Part shown: positions 7,921-17,623 of the stretch, piece by piece
Position numbering within the stretch: position 1 is the first letter of the stretch
How the letters are laid out: each line of letters starts with the position of its first letter
Assembly: GCA_017527495.1 (NCBI GenBank)
Contig: JAFXPY010000040.1
Span: forward strand, 1 to 55,211
From: Paludibacteraceae bacterium
GTDB lineage: Bacteria; Bacteroidota; Bacteroidia; Bacteroidales; Paludibacteraceae
Direction: 5' to 3'
Length of the DNA stretch: 55,211 nucleotides
Notes under the pieces: model-generated
Databases searched by the model: none
The model's input: only the letters and a program-made list of their open reading frames with translations
What the model was told of the DNA's origin: nothing
Translations under genes and position numbers: made by a program

Positions 7921-9138
7921 ATGACCAACATCAACTTCGAAGATATAAGGCAACAATTTCCGATACTCACCCGACAAGTGTACAACAAACAACTTGTTTA
8001 TTTCGACAATGCAGCCACGACACAAAAACCTCAGTGTGTTTTGGACAAAACAATTGAGGCATATACTCAATACAATTCCAACATTCATCGTGGTGTCCAT
8101 TACTTGAGCCAAGTGGCAACAATGGCGCACGAACAGGCTCGCCAAGATATAGCCGATTTTATTGGTGCCAAAGACAAAAAAGACATTATTTTCACCCGTG
8201 GTACAACAGAGGCCATCAACCTCGTTGCATTCTGCTTTGGAGAAACATTTATTGATGAAGGTGACGAGATAATTGTTTCAGCCGTTGAGCACCATTCCAA
8301 TCTTGTGCCATGGCAAATGATGTGCGAACGCAAAAAAGCCATTCTGCGAATTATTCCACTCAAAGACGACTGCCAATTAGATTTACAAGCATTTGAAAAC
8401 TTACTCAACGAACGCACCAAACTTGTTGCCGTTGCGCATGTTTCAAATGTTTTAGGCATGGTCAATCCTATTGAAACAATTATTTCAATGGCTCATAAAG
8501 CAGGAGCCAAGGTACTCATTGACGGAGCACAATCAGTGGCACACACAAGAGTTGATGTCAGTCAGTTGGATGCTGATTTCTTTGCCTTTTCAGGCCACAA
8601 AATTTATGGTCCGACAGGAATAGGCATTCTTTATGGTAAAGAGAATATTCTCAATGCCATGATTCCTTATCAAGGCGGTGGAGAGATGATTCAGCATGTT
8701 GAATATCAGCACACGACATACAACGAGTTACCTTACAAGTTTGAAGCCGGAACACCTGATTTTATTGGTTCTGTCGGGTTGTCTGAAGCACTCAAATTTG
8801 TCAGAAGCATAGGGATAGAAAATATAAAACAGCACGAGACAGATCTTCTTGTTTATGCTTTGAATCAACTAAATCAGATTGAAGGGATGAAGATTATCGG
8901 TCAGCCGACAAGCGGCGTAATATCGTTCAATGTGGGTAAGATTCACCCCTACGACATTGGCGTATTACTTGACAAACAGGGTGTTGCCGTGCGCACCGGC
9001 CATCATTGTGCAGAACCGCTGATAAACCTTTTAGGGTTGCCGGGAACAGTACGCATCTCGTTTGCGATTTACAACACAAAAGAAGAAATAGACATAATGA
9101 TAAAAGCTCTCAAAAGAGCAGTAGCTATGTTACAATAA
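7921..9138 (+). CDS. sufS: Cysteine desulfurase, SufS type
   Basis: A 405-residue class V aminotransferase-fold enzyme that takes sulfur from cysteine for Fe-S cluster assembly. Evidence: the PLP-binding lysine in [13 protein letters not shown], the DGAQSVAHT cofactor site, and the group II catalytic cysteine in [10 protein letters not shown] near residue 358. The start at 7921 is chosen because the predicted promoter overlaps the longer alternative. The usual partners sufBCD are not nearby; the next gene, one base downstream, encodes a LolD-type ATPase. A CsdA role is possible, but sequence motifs favour SufS. Confidence 0.9.
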   Translation: MTNINFEDIRQQFPILTRQVYNKQLVYFDNAATTQKPQCVLDKTIEAYTQYNSNIHRGVHYLSQVATMAHEQARQDIADFIGAKDKKDIIFTRGTTEAINLVAFCFGETFIDEGDEIIVSAVEHHSNLVPWQMMCERKKAILRIIPLKDDCQLDLQAFENLLNERTKLVAVAHVSNVLGMVNPIETIISMAHKAGAKVLIDGAQSVAHTRVDVSQLDADFFAFSGHKIYGPTGIGILYGKENILNAMIPYQGGGEMIQHVEYQHTTYNELPYKFEAGTPDFIGSVGLSEALKFVRSIGIENIKQHETDLLVYALNQLNQIEGMKIIGQPTSGVISFNVGKIHPYDIGVLLDKQGVAVRTGHHCAEPLINLLGLPGTVRISFAIYNTKEEIDIMIKALKRAVAMLQ

Positions 9139-9139
9139 T

Positions 9140-9793
9140 ATGATAGAAATCAGCAATATAACCAAATCATTTGGCTCGCTTCGGGTACTAAAAGGCGTTA
9201 GCTTACATGTTGAAAAAGGAGAGATAGTAGCTATCATTGGTCCGAGCGGAGCAGGAAAGACCACCCTACTCCAAATCATAGGCACACTCGACAAGCCGGA
9301 CTCAGGCGCCATCGAAATAAATGGTAAGAACCTTTCAAAAATGAGTTCTGACGACTTAGCCCGATTTCGCAATCAGGAGATTGGATTTATCTTTCAATTT
9401 CACCAGCTCTTACCCGAATTTACAGCTTTGGAAAATGTTATGTTACCTGCCCTTATTGCCGGCACAAACATCAATGATGCCAGACAACAAGCACTTTCAC
9501 TTCTTCAACAATTAGGATTACATAATCGCATTGACCACAAACCGGCTGAGCTTTCTGGTGGTGAAAAACAACGTGTTGCCGCCGCTCGTGCACTCATCAA
9601 CAAGCCTTCGGTTATACTTGCAGACGAGCCTACCGGAAGTCTTGACTCGGCAAACAAAAAAGAGCTTCAAAACTTACTGCTTGAGCTTAGAGACAAATTC
9701 AAACAAACTATAATCATCGTAACTCACGACCCCGAGTTGGCTAATATAGCCGACCGAACAATAAAGATGAGAGACGGAATGATTGAACAATAA
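9140..9793 (+). CDS. lolD: ABC transporter ATPase, LolD type
   Basis: A 217-residue stand-alone ATPase. Walker [10 protein letters not shown] is at residues 34-42, the Q-loop at [21 protein letters not shown], the signature [15 protein letters not shown], Walker B VILADEP, and the switch histidine in IIVTHD. The Q-loop sequence and size match LolD, which releases lipoproteins from the inner membrane with LolC/E; FtsE and MacB-type ATPases are close relatives. No permease gene is adjacent. It follows sufS by one base and ends at a strong terminator. Confidence 0.82.
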   Translation: MIEISNITKSFGSLRVLKGVSLHVEKGEIVAIIGPSGAGKTTLLQIIGTLDKPDSGAIEINGKNLSKMSSDDLARFRNQEIGFIFQFHQLLPEFTALENVMLPALIAGTNINDARQQALSLLQQLGLHNRIDHKPAELSGGEKQRVAAARALINKPSVILADEPTGSLDSANKKELQNLLLELRDKFKQTIIIVTHDPELANIADRTIKMRDGMIEQ

Positions 9794-9795
9794 AG

Positions 9796-9822
9796 AAAAA
9801 AGCGGTTTAAAACCGCTTTTTT
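9796..9822. terminator. Bidirectional terminator between lolD and the DUF975 gene
   Basis: A near-perfect palindrome: AAAAAGCGGTTT (9797-9808) and AAACCGCTTTTT (9810-9821) around a single A. It has T runs on both strands and overlaps the stop codon of the converging minus-strand gene, so it can serve both. Confidence 0.88.
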
Positions 9823-10486
9823 AGTTTTCTTCAACAACAGTGACATCACCATATTCATCGTTTAAATTGCTTTCTATTATTTCCTGATCAAAATCACCAA
9901 TCAGAACACGATAGAATTCTGCATGAGCAGCCTGTATATATGGTCCTATCCAGAGAAAACCTATACCAAAAGACAAAATACACAGGAAAATCCAGCCTAT
10001 GAACGTAATATCAAGCAAGAATAATTCCAACTTATGACCATTCATCAACTCACGGCTTTTCTTTATAGCGTCCATCTCGCTCAATTCAGGATTGTCATTA
10101 GCGATATAAACAGACATAGAATAAGCATATCCCATAATTATTCCCGGAATAATAAGCAAAAGAGTCCAAAGAAAGGTAAATAATCCAACGAGAAACTGAA
10201 CCAAAAAGGCACGAGAGAAATTGGTCTTGTAGATTTCAAAAAGGTCATTAACTTGTGGGGCTTCTCCGCCGCGTACAAAACGCAACATCGCCACTGTAAA
10301 AGCATAAGACATAGGCAAAAGAAGCAATGAAGAAACCGCTGAAAGGCCGGGACCAATAGCACCACATGCACCTGAAATTGCGGTAGATATCAACATAAAA
10401 AGCAACATTACAACTGCTACTTTACTCCAATTGTCTGCAAGCTTATTCCAAGCAATACGACGCAAATCGGTTGTTGACACTCTCAT
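9821..10486 (-). CDS. DUF975-family integral membrane protein
   Basis: About 221 residues with several hydrophobic segments (after the ATG at 10486: roughly 22-45, 55-75, 95-125, 150-185) and the family pattern of a short amphipathic N-terminus, DLRRIAWNKLADNWSKV. The C-terminal segment PYIQAAHAEFYRVL is typical of DUF975. A longer start at 10546 adds 20 residues that do not look like the family, but the predicted promoter (10570-10600) would permit it. Function is unknown; these proteins are thought to be membrane-embedded. It converges on lolD. Confidence 0.75.
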   Translation of the reverse strand: MRVSTTDLRRIAWNKLADNWSKVAVVMLLFMLISTAISGACGAIGPGLSAVSSLLLLPMSYAFTVAMLRFVRGGEAPQVNDLFEIYKTNFSRAFLVQFLVGLFTFLWTLLLIIPGIIMGYAYSMSVYIANDNPELSEMDAIKKSRELMNGHKLELFLLDITFIGWIFLCILSFGIGFLWIGPYIQAAHAEFYRVLIGDFDQEIIESNLNDEYGDVTVVEEN

Positions 10487-10569
10487 ATTACCATCAATTG
10501 CAGATACAGCGAAATCAATAAGTAAAAATTTAGTAAATCTATTCATAATTCACACAATTTGGAATTACG

Positions 10570-10600
10570 CAAAATTACAAAAAAAAATTATATTTGCAAA
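10570..10600 (-). promoter_or_regulatory. Promoter of the DUF975 gene
   Basis: Minus strand: TAATTTTG at 10577-10570, with TTTG at 10600-10597, 19 bases upstream. It diverges from the tyrS promoter. Confidence 0.6.
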
Positions 10601-10613
10601 AAAAACTTATTTT

Positions 10614-10645
10614 TTTTCACAACTCACAAAAAAATAGTAATTTTG
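10614..10645 (+). promoter_or_regulatory. Promoter of tyrS
   Basis: TAATTTTG at 10638-10645, 27 bases before the tyrS ATG, with a T-rich -33 region (TTTT near 10614). A second possible -7 box, TATATTTG, lies at 10589-10596. Confidence 0.6.
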
Positions 10646-10672
10646 CAAGCCTAAAAACATAGAAACAAATCG

Positions 10673-11971
10673 ATGAAAAATTTTGTAGAAGAACTTAAAT
10701 GGCGTGGCATGCTTCATGACATCATGCCCGGAACAGAAGAACAACTGCTTAAAGAATCTACAACCGCTTATGTGGGTATCGACCCTACTGCCGATTCTCT
10801 CCATATCGGTCACTTATGTGGTATAATGATGCTTCGTCACCTGCAACGCTGCGGACATAAGCCAATAGCACTAATAGGAGGTGCGACCGGCATGATTGGT
10901 GATCCTTCCGGCAAATCAGCCGAACGCAATCTTCTCACCGAGGAGACACTCCGCCACAACCAAGAATGTATAAAAAAACAATTAGAGAAATTTCTTGATT
11001 TCAACAGCAACGAACCTAATGCTGCTGAATTGGTCAACAACTACGACTGGATGAAAGATTTTACATTTCTTGATTTCACACGCGAGGTTGGCAAGCTCAT
11101 CACAGTCAACTACATGATGGCAAAAGACAGTGTCAAAAAACGCTTCAATGGTGAATATAGTCAGGGTATGTCGTTCACAGAATTTACCTACCAGCTCTTG
11201 CAAGGTTACGACTTCGTTTATCTGCACGAACACAAAAACTGCAAGATGCAGATGGGCGGTTCCGACCAATGGGGCAACATCACAACAGGTACCGAACTGA
11301 TTCGCCGCATGACAGGAAAAGAAGATGCTTTTGCTCTAACATGCCCACTAATCACCAAAGCAGATGGCGGCAAATTCGGTAAGACAGAAAGTGGAAATAT
11401 CTGGTTAGATCGTCGTTACACCACACCATATAAATTCTACCAATTCTGGCTCAACGTGGCAGACAACGATGCCGAAAGATATATCAAGATATTCACTTCA
11501 TTAGAGAAAGACGAAATAGAGGCACTTATTGCCGAGCACCAGCAAGCACCACACATGCGTCTATTACAAAAACGACTTGCCAAAGAAGTTACCATCATGG
11601 TACATAGCGAAGCCGACTACAATGCTGCCGTAGAAGCGTCTAACATTCTTTTTGGTAATGCAACAGCAGACGCTCTGCACCATATTGACGAGGAAACCCT
11701 CTTGCAAGTCTTTGAGGGCGTACCGCAATTCACCATTTCAAAATCAGAGCTTGAACAAGGCATACGCCCACTCGATCTCTTGGCCGAAAAGACACAGATT
11801 TTTCCGTCAAAAGGCGAAGCTCGCAAAACGATACAAGCCGGTGGCGTAAGTCTGAACAAAGAAAAACTCAATTCAATAGACGAGCCAATCGATGCAAAAG
11901 CATTGCTAAACAACAAATACTTGCTCTTCCAACGCGGCAAGAAAAACTACTACTTAGTTACAGCCGAATAA
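10673..11971 (+). CDS. tyrS: Tyrosyl-tRNA synthetase
   Basis: A 432-residue class I synthetase. The HIGH motif appears as HIGHLCG (near residue 42), and the KMSKS motif as KFGKTESG (near 237). The tyrosine-binding segment YDFVYLHE and GSDQWGNI are present. The C-terminal S4-like RNA-binding domain covers about residues 360-432 ([18 protein letters not shown]). Length and domain order match TyrRS in full. It is followed 85 bases on by tRNA-Gln, which has its own promoter. Confidence 0.96.
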   Translation: MKNFVEELKWRGMLHDIMPGTEEQLLKESTTAYVGIDPTADSLHIGHLCGIMMLRHLQRCGHKPIALIGGATGMIGDPSGKSAERNLLTEETLRHNQECIKKQLEKFLDFNSNEPNAAELVNNYDWMKDFTFLDFTREVGKLITVNYMMAKDSVKKRFNGEYSQGMSFTEFTYQLLQGYDFVYLHEHKNCKMQMGGSDQWGNITTGTELIRRMTGKEDAFALTCPLITKADGGKFGKTESGNIWLDRRYTTPYKFYQFWLNVADNDAERYIKIFTSLEKDEIEALIAEHQQAPHMRLLQKRLAKEVTIMVHSEADYNAAVEASNILFGNATADALHHIDEETLLQVFEGVPQFTISKSELEQGIRPLDLLAEKTQIFPSKGEARKTIQAGGVSLNKEKLNSIDEPIDAKALLNNKYLLFQRGKKNYYLVTAE

Positions 11972-11997
11972 AAAAAGTTAAAAAAAAGTAACAATAA

Positions 11998-12030
11998 TTT
12001 TGGTCAAATCAAAAAAATGTTGTAACTTTG
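11998..12030 (+). promoter_or_regulatory. Promoter of tRNA-Gln
   Basis: TTTTGG at 11998-12003 and TAACTTTG at 12023-12030, 20 bases apart, an excellent match to the Bacteroidota consensus. Confidence 0.75.
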
Positions 12031-12056
12031 CACCGCTTTTGAAAAAGAGCACTGAT

Positions 12057-12127
12057 TGTCCAATGGTATATCGGTATTACGTCAGATTTTGGTTCTGAAA
12101 AGCCTGGTTCGACTCCGGGTTGGACAA
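12057..12127 (+). tRNA. tRNA-Gln (anticodon TTG)
   Basis: A cloverleaf can be drawn by hand: acceptor TGTCCAA with TTGGACA plus discriminator A; D arm with GGT loop; anticodon stem TCAGA/TCTGA with loop TTTTGGT, giving anticodon TTG; T arm CCTGG/CCGGG with loop TTCGACT. CCA is not encoded. The variable loop is short (4 bases). Confidence 0.93.
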
Positions 12128-12128
12128 C

Positions 12129-12170
12129 AACAGACAAGACCGCAAAATTGCGGTCTTGTCTGTTTCTTTT
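12129..12170 (+). terminator. Terminator of tRNA-Gln
   Basis: A perfect 16-bp stem (AACAGACAAGACCGCA with TGCGGTCTTGTCTGTT) and a 4-base loop, followed by TCTTTT. It begins two bases after the tRNA. Confidence 0.88.
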
Positions 12171-12256
12171 ATATATTTTATTCCGGTGTGAATTCTATAA
12201 TTGGGTTTTTCTCATGCTTTTTCTTGTTGAAACACTAATTTTTCAATTAACATAAG

Positions 12257-12288
12257 TTTGCAAATTTGGAAAAATGGTTGTAATTTTG
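12257..12288 (+). promoter_or_regulatory. Promoter of the secreted nuclease-ligA-dapA operon
   Basis: TTTG at 12257-12260 and TAATTTTG at 12281-12288, 20 bases apart, ending 18 bases before the ATG. Confidence 0.7.
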
Positions 12289-12306
12289 TGAAAATATTAT
12301 TTCTTT

Positions 12307-13860
12307 ATGAAAACAAGATTGACAGCCCTGTTTTTGCTTTTCGTCGGCGTACTTTACGCACAAGATATCATAACAATCAACGAACCAGACCGTTGGACTA
12401 CAACAGACATCAATAAATACATAGGTAAGACGGTTAAATTTGCCTCTCCAATGTATGTGGTCAATAATTATTATAATTTCAGCAATCGCCTCACTATTGC
12501 ACCGCGGCGCATATATTCTCCTACAAATCAATGCTTACCGGGGAGTTCGGAAATGGCCGCGCTCATTACTTCCAATTACACATGTCAAATAACTCTCAGT
12601 AATATTAATGATTATCATCGTATAGGTGAGAAAATAAATGGACTACAAGTGAAAATCGACGCAGCCGGACAATGGGAATATATCTCAGCCGATTCTTGGC
12701 AAGGAACTCGTGATGATGCATTGTTGCCTCCGTCTGTTGATGGAGATAGCGTACATCGGCTCCTCGTTTGTGCATGGAACTTGGAATACTATCTCACTCA
12801 AAGTTTTGGCACCGGTTTTGGTCCCGACAATCAAGAACAACACAATTTGCAGCGACACAAAATTCTGCAAGCCCTGCGACTTATCAATGCTGACATTTTC
12901 GGATTGATAGAGATAGAGCAGGGGCAAGGAGCCCTCAAAGAATTGACTGATTCTTTGGGTGGTAACTACATTTTTATTGACGACAAAGGTTACGCAAACG
13001 GCAGTTATACCAAAGTAGGATATATCTACGACTCTACAAAAGTTGAGCCTTATGGCGATTTGTTCAACGACGACAACATACTGAGAAATCGAAAAAAAAT
13101 GCAGATTTTTCGAGAAAAGGCGACCGGCGAGACCTTTATTTTCAGCCTTAACCACTTCAAGGCAAAGAGTTCGAGCAGTGGAACAGGTCCAGACGCCGAC
13201 AAAAACGACGGACAAGGCTCGTTCAACTACACTCGGACATTAGAAGCCGGCTCCGTAATAAGTATGTCAAATCAAATAGCCTCTATCTACAAAGAAAAAG
13301 ATGTTCTCATCATGGGCGACCTCAACGCTTACGCCAAAGAAGACCCTATCACGACATTTACCGACAGAGGTTTTGTTGACCTACACCGCGAGTTTCATGC
13401 CGACTCATCTTATTCATATATCTATCGCGACCAAATGGGCTATCTTGACCACGCAATAGCCAATCGCTCAATGGCTAATCAAGTAACCGGCATGGCAGCT
13501 TGGCATATTAATTCACCGGAAATTGATTATTTCACTTATAATTACGCTATTGATTCAACATTTTTCCGTAGCTCCGACCACGACCCCGTGCTTGTTGGAC
13601 TGCGACTCCGACCTGCAGAAACAACCATACAACCTACTGTTGACATCAATAATGCTGAAGTCTTGTACAACGGAACGACACCTACAATATCAAACGCACA
13701 AGGAGGCTACATAAGAGTGTTCAACATCAATGGTATTCTCATAACAGATCGGATTATTGATTCTGAAGTATATCCTATTGAGGGTCTCAGCAGTGGATTT
13801 TACATCGTTGATGTCTTTGCCAATTCCACAAAAAAACAATTCAAACTCATAATCAAGTAA
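12307..13860 (+). CDS. Secreted endonuclease/exonuclease/phosphatase-family protein with T9SS sorting domain
   Basis: A 517-residue protein. A signal peptide (about 1-19, ending LYAQ) is followed by an OB-like region (about 25-125) and an EEP catalytic domain from about 150 (LLVCAWNLEYY) to 435. Motifs: IEIEQ (Mg-binding Glu), FSLNHFKAKSS, IMGDLNAYAKEDP and SSDHDPVLVGL, so the metal and catalytic His/Asp residues are present. Residues about 445-517 form a Por-type C-terminal domain (VFNINGILITDR ... SGFYIVDVF, ending KLIIK), which sends proteins through type IX secretion. DNA or a phosphoester is the likely substrate. It lies 3 bases before ligA in the same operon. Confidence 0.85.
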   Translation: MKTRLTALFLLFVGVLYAQDIITINEPDRWTTTDINKYIGKTVKFASPMYVVNNYYNFSNRLTIAPRRIYSPTNQCLPGSSEMAALITSNYTCQITLSNINDYHRIGEKINGLQVKIDAAGQWEYISADSWQGTRDDALLPPSVDGDSVHRLLVCAWNLEYYLTQSFGTGFGPDNQEQHNLQRHKILQALRLINADIFGLIEIEQGQGALKELTDSLGGNYIFIDDKGYANGSYTKVGYIYDSTKVEPYGDLFNDDNILRNRKKMQIFREKATGETFIFSLNHFKAKSSSSGTGPDADKNDGQGSFNYTRTLEAGSVISMSNQIASIYKEKDVLIMGDLNAYAKEDPITTFTDRGFVDLHREFHADSSYSYIYRDQMGYLDHAIANRSMANQVTGMAAWHINSPEIDYFTYNYAIDSTFFRSSDHDPVLVGLRLRPAETTIQPTVDINNAEVLYNGTTPTISNAQGGYIRVFNINGILITDRIIDSEVYPIEGLSSGFYIVDVFANSTKKQFKLIIK

Positions 13861-13863
13861 GCC

Positions 13864-15909
13864 ATGCAATTAGATTTATTTTCATCAATACCGGAACAAG
13901 AGGACGAGAAACAGCGCATTTTTTCGTTACGTGAAGAGTTGGAACGACACAACAAGAATTACTATGTAAACAACCAACCGACAATATCCGATCAAGAATT
14001 TGACCGACTGATGCGTGAGTTGCAGGACCTTGAGCAAAAACACCCTGAGTTGTACGACCCTACTTCGCCTACTCAACATGTTGGGAGCGACTTGCAAGAA
14101 GGAGCATTTGAACAAGTAACACATCAATACCCGATGCTCTCTCTTGCTAATACTTATTCAGAAGGCGAGATACGTGAATGGTACGACAGAGTGGTTAGAG
14201 GCTTGAATGGTGAGCAACCTGAAATCGTTTGTGAGCTTAAGTTTGACGGCACAAGTATATCATTGTGGTATGAAAACGGTATTCTTCAACGCGCTGTTAC
14301 ACGCGGCGACGGGCAACGCGGCGATGATGTTACGCGTAACGTCAGGACAATAAAATCCATTCCTCAACGACTTAATCCACAACTCAATTATCCAAATCAT
14401 TTCGAGATACGCGGCGAGATACTGATGCCTTGGGAAGCCTTTGATCGTCTCAACAAAGAACGCGAAGAGCAAGAAGAACCGCTCTTTGCAAATCCCCGAA
14501 ACGCAGCGTCAGGTAGTTTGAAACTACAAAAATCCTCAGAAGTGGCAAAACGCGGACTTGATGCCTATCTCTACTATCTCTTAGGCGAACAACTCCCGGC
14601 ACAAACACATTTCGACAATCTTCAAACTGCCAAACAATGGGGATTTCAGATTTCGGATGCTATCAAGGTATGCTCCACTATTGACCAAATAATGGACTAC
14701 ATCAATTTTTGGAATACAGAGAGAAAAAAACTTCCTGTTGCCACAGATGGTATAGTACTGAAAGTCAACAGTCTGAAGCAGCAACAGCAATTAGGTTTTA
14801 CTGCCAAAACGCCTAAATGGGCTATAGCTTATAAATTTCAGGCAGAACGTGCTTTGACACGCCTTGTGAGCGTTACCTATCAAGTAGGACGGATGGGGAC
14901 GGTAACTCCTGTTGCCGAGCTTGAGCCTGTCCTTCTGGCAGGAACAATAGTCAAACGCGCCACCTTGCACAATGAGGATTTTGTACGACAACTCGACCTT
15001 CATATAGGCGACATGGTGTATGTAGAAAAAGGAGGAGAGATTATTCCAAAGATAACCGAAGTTGAGCTATCTGCTCGCTCTACCGATGCGCAAGAAGTTT
15101 CATTCCCGGAAGTATGCCCTGAATGTGGTGCTAAACTCTTTCGCCGGGATGGAGAAGCCGCTCACTATTGTCCAAACTCCGAAGCCTGTCCGCCGCAAGT
15201 TAAGGGTCGCATTGAACATTTTGTAGAGCGCAAAGCGATGAATATCGACGGAATTGGAACAGAAATTATTGACATGCTCTACAAAAAAGGTTGGGTCAGG
15301 ACTTATGCCGACCTCTACGAATTGCATACACATCGTCAGGAACTTATTGCGCAAGATAAAATGGGCGAACTTTCAGTAAGTAATATGCTAAACGCAATAG
15401 AGCAATCCAAACAGCAACCATTCGAAGCAGTGCTTTACGCCTTAGGTATTCCGCAAATAGGCGAAACAACAGCAAAAAAGATTGCAAGAGAGATACGCTC
15501 TATCGACAATTTGATGAATGCTTCTGCTGAGCAGCTGCAAGCGCTAGAAGATGTCGGACCGATAATGGCACAAGGCATTGTTGACTGGCGCAATAAAGAG
15601 CAAAACAAACAAATCATCGAGCGTCTCAAACAATATGGTTTGAACTTTGAAAGCACTCAAATAGTAACATCTGATGGTCCCCTGAAAGGTCTGAGCATTG
15701 TTATTTCCGGCACATTTACTCAACATAGTAGAGACGAATACAAAGCACTAATTGAACAAAATGGTGGAAAAAACGTTTCGTCAGTTAGTGCTAAGACAGA
15801 TTATATACTTGCAGGAGAAAACATGGGGCCTGCAAAACTTGAGAAAGCACAAAAATTAGGTGTAAAAATAATTGACGAGCAAACATTTTTGCAGCTCATA
15901 AAACAATAA
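13864..15909 (+). CDS. ligA: NAD-dependent DNA ligase
   Basis: A 681-residue protein of full family length. Domain Ia ([18 protein letters not shown]) comes first; then the adenylation domain with catalytic Lys126 in [12 protein letters not shown] fold; zinc finger with four Cys (CPECG ... YCPN..AC, about 418-440); helix-hairpin-helix repeats (about 455-585); and a C-terminal BRCT domain (about 600-681, [19 protein letters not shown]). It seals nicks in replication and repair. It is the second gene of the operon. Confidence 0.97.
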   Translation: MQLDLFSSIPEQEDEKQRIFSLREELERHNKNYYVNNQPTISDQEFDRLMRELQDLEQKHPELYDPTSPTQHVGSDLQEGAFEQVTHQYPMLSLANTYSEGEIREWYDRVVRGLNGEQPEIVCELKFDGTSISLWYENGILQRAVTRGDGQRGDDVTRNVRTIKSIPQRLNPQLNYPNHFEIRGEILMPWEAFDRLNKEREEQEEPLFANPRNAASGSLKLQKSSEVAKRGLDAYLYYLLGEQLPAQTHFDNLQTAKQWGFQISDAIKVCSTIDQIMDYINFWNTERKKLPVATDGIVLKVNSLKQQQQLGFTAKTPKWAIAYKFQAERALTRLVSVTYQVGRMGTVTPVAELEPVLLAGTIVKRATLHNEDFVRQLDLHIGDMVYVEKGGEIIPKITEVELSARSTDAQEVSFPEVCPECGAKLFRRDGEAAHYCPNSEACPPQVKGRIEHFVERKAMNIDGIGTEIIDMLYKKGWVRTYADLYELHTHRQELIAQDKMGELSVSNMLNAIEQSKQQPFEAVLYALGIPQIGETTAKKIAREIRSIDNLMNASAEQLQALEDVGPIMAQGIVDWRNKEQNKQIIERLKQYGLNFESTQIVTSDGPLKGLSIVISGTFTQHSRDEYKALIEQNGGKNVSSVSAKTDYILAGENMGPAKLEKAQKLGVKIIDEQTFLQLIKQ

Positions 15910-15914
15910 TTACT

Positions 15915-16463
15915 ATGGAACAGCTATTTCAATTCATATTTCGCTGGTATGCCAAGCGCAAATCACTAAGGTCGAAAAAATATCGCAACTTGTCGCAAAT
16001 CAAGTCGGTAATCATAATTTTTGAAAGCGATTTTATGGAAAAAAATACGCTTGTCAAAGGCTTTATTGAGCAACTCAAACAGGAGGGTAAGGACGTTGAT
16101 GCTTGGGCTTTTGTTGACAAAAAAGAGACCCTAACGAGCACAATCGCACAATTCAGGATAATAGGTCAGAAAGACATCAATTGGCTGAAAATACCGCGTC
16201 AAAAAGCAATTGCAGACATGACCGACAAACACTATGATTTGCTTATTGACTTACATATCAATCAGAACATTACGAACCAATATCTTACGCTTTTTGCCAA
16301 CGCAGAGCTCAAAGTTGGAGCCAGTCTTCAAGTCTATACCGATGTCAAACCCAATGTGCTTGACTTTATGATTAAACTGCCTGAGCACTCAGGAGCTGCC
16401 ACCGAAACAGATACTACCGAACTATTCAATCAGATTATTCACTACTTAAAAATTATACAATAA
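15915..16463 (+). CDS. Conserved small cytoplasmic protein, DUF6913-like
   Basis: A 182-residue protein with no signal peptide and no membrane segment. It starts with a basic stretch (RWYAKRKSLRSKKYRNL), then a Rossmann-like alternation (VIIIFESDFMEKN ... YDLLIDLHINQN). I recall proteins of this look (DUF6913) beside dapA in Bacteroidota but could not verify it. It starts 5 bases after ligA, and its stop codon shares one base with the dapA start, so translation is probably coupled. Confidence 0.65.
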   Translation: MEQLFQFIFRWYAKRKSLRSKKYRNLSQIKSVIIIFESDFMEKNTLVKGFIEQLKQEGKDVDAWAFVDKKETLTSTIAQFRIIGQKDINWLKIPRQKAIADMTDKHYDLLIDLHINQNITNQYLTLFANAELKVGASLQVYTDVKPNVLDFMIKLPEHSGAATETDTTELFNQIIHYLKIIQ

Positions 16464-17332
16464 TGCTTAATCTTCAAGGACTTGGAGTTGCGCTTATCAC
16501 TCCATTCGACAAACAGGGTCAGGTTGATTACAAGGCTCTTGACAAACTCATTGATTTCCAAATGAAAAATGGCATTGATTATTTTGTCATTATGGGAACG
16601 ACAGCAGAGACTCCGACTCTGACCGAGGCTGAGCGTTCGACAATTCTTACTTTCATAACCAACAAGGTGAACAATCGTATTCCTATCGTTGTCGGATTTA
16701 GTGGCAACAACACAGCTATGCTTTGCCAAACGATACGCAATGCACGACAACACAAGATGGATGCACTCCTCGTCGCTTGTCCTTACTATAACAAACCAAG
16801 TCAGGAGGGACTTTTCCTTCATTTCAAAGCAGTGTCGGAAGCCACAAATAAGCCCATAGTATTGTATAATATCCCGGGACGTACGGGAGTCAATCTTTTG
16901 CCACAAACAGTGATTAGAATAGCCAAAGAATGCAAAAATGTAATCGCCATCAAAGAAGCTTCCGGCAACGTGGAACAAATCAAACTTTTGATTGAGCTCA
17001 TCAAGGCGAACAACCTTGATTTTCAGGTTATTTCAGGGGACGACGCTCTTACTGTTCAATTGATGCAAGACGGAGCATGTGGAGTGATCTCCGTTGCTGC
17101 AAATGCTTTTCCAAAAGATTTTGCAACTCTCGTTCACCAAGCAGACAAAGCACAAGAGATACAAAATAAATATGCCAAAATGATTGAACTGCTTTTTGCA
17201 GACGGGAACCCGTCGGGTATAAAATGTGTCCTTTCAGAGCAAAAAAAGATAAGCAATCAGCTGCGCCTGCCTCTCGTGCCGGTTACACAAATAACGCAAG
17301 AACTTATCAAACGCGAACTAAAAAAACTATAA
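16463..17332 (+). CDS. dapA: 4-hydroxy-tetrahydrodipicolinate synthase
   Basis: A 289-residue aldolase-type barrel. Schiff-base Lys164 lies in AIKEASGN; Tyr135 and Arg140 lie in VLYNIPGRTGV; the substrate loop is GTTAETPTLT (usual form GTTGESATL). It condenses pyruvate with aspartate semialdehyde in the diaminopimelate/lysine pathway, supplying meso-DAP to peptidoglycan. Length is standard. The changed GTTAE loop (A for G, P for A or S) is a mild oddity that keeps the key Thr pair. Confidence 0.94.
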   Translation: MLNLQGLGVALITPFDKQGQVDYKALDKLIDFQMKNGIDYFVIMGTTAETPTLTEAERSTILTFITNKVNNRIPIVVGFSGNNTAMLCQTIRNARQHKMDALLVACPYYNKPSQEGLFLHFKAVSEATNKPIVLYNIPGRTGVNLLPQTVIRIAKECKNVIAIKEASGNVEQIKLLIELIKANNLDFQVISGDDALTVQLMQDGACGVISVAANAFPKDFATLVHQADKAQEIQNKYAKMIELLFADGNPSGIKCVLSEQKKISNQLRLPLVPVTQITQELIKRELKKL

Positions 17333-17333
17333 A

Positions 17334-17534
17334 ATGTTGCAGACTGTTAGATTCCGTAGATTGCGAAAAACTAATTACGCTATTTTCGCCTCAATGCACC
17401 GAGAAATAACCATCGGTGTGCTGAGTAATTATCTAACCGACCTGCAACTACAAAAATCACACACACCGGTAGAAGTGGTTATCGATTCTACCGTCAACTA
17501 CCAAATGCTCTATAGCGAACCATTGCCTAATTGA
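17334..17534 (+). CDS. Small ORF with RKxxYAxFASxxREIxIGVL motif, upstream of TonB receptor
   Basis: A 66-codon frame starting one base after the dapA stop. Residues about 7-32 read as a basic run (RFRRLRKT), then NYAIFASMHREITIGVLS. I recall small Bacteroidales ORFs and the N-termini of some TonB-dependent receptors with a very similar 'RKGYAAFASLGREVxIGxL' pattern, usually upstream of a BtuB-like receptor, as here. That is memory, not a search. No signal peptide and no stable fold are obvious. Tight spacing to dapA supports translation. Its stop codon overlaps the first unit of an 8-bp repeat array. Confidence 0.6.
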   Translation: MLQTVRFRRLRKTNYAIFASMHREITIGVLSNYLTDLQLQKSHTPVEVVIDSTVNYQMLYSEPLPN

Positions 17535-17600
17535 TTTGAAGATTTGAAGATTTGAAAAATTCAAGATTTGAAAATTTGAAGATTTCAAGATTTGAAGATT
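17533..17600 (+). repeat. Tandem 8-bp repeat GATTTGAA (array A, 8.5 units)
   Basis: Perfect 8-bp register from 17533 to 17600. Units: five are GATTTGAA and three carry changes (AAATTCAA, AATTTGAA, GATTTCAA), ending in GATT. It fills most of the gap between the small ORF and the TonB receptor. The same unit appears at 22468 and 24129. Confidence 0.92.
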
Positions 17601-17623
17601 AACAACAAAAAATCAATTTAGCA

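Noticed and set aside
12685-13215. 176-codon antisense frame inside the secreted nuclease gene
   Set aside because: The sense strand has clear EEP motifs; the antisense product has no recognisable features.
17535-17623. Cobalamin riboswitch before the BtuB-like receptor
   Set aside because: The gap is almost entirely 8-bp repeats, with no room for or trace of the conserved B12-box structure.
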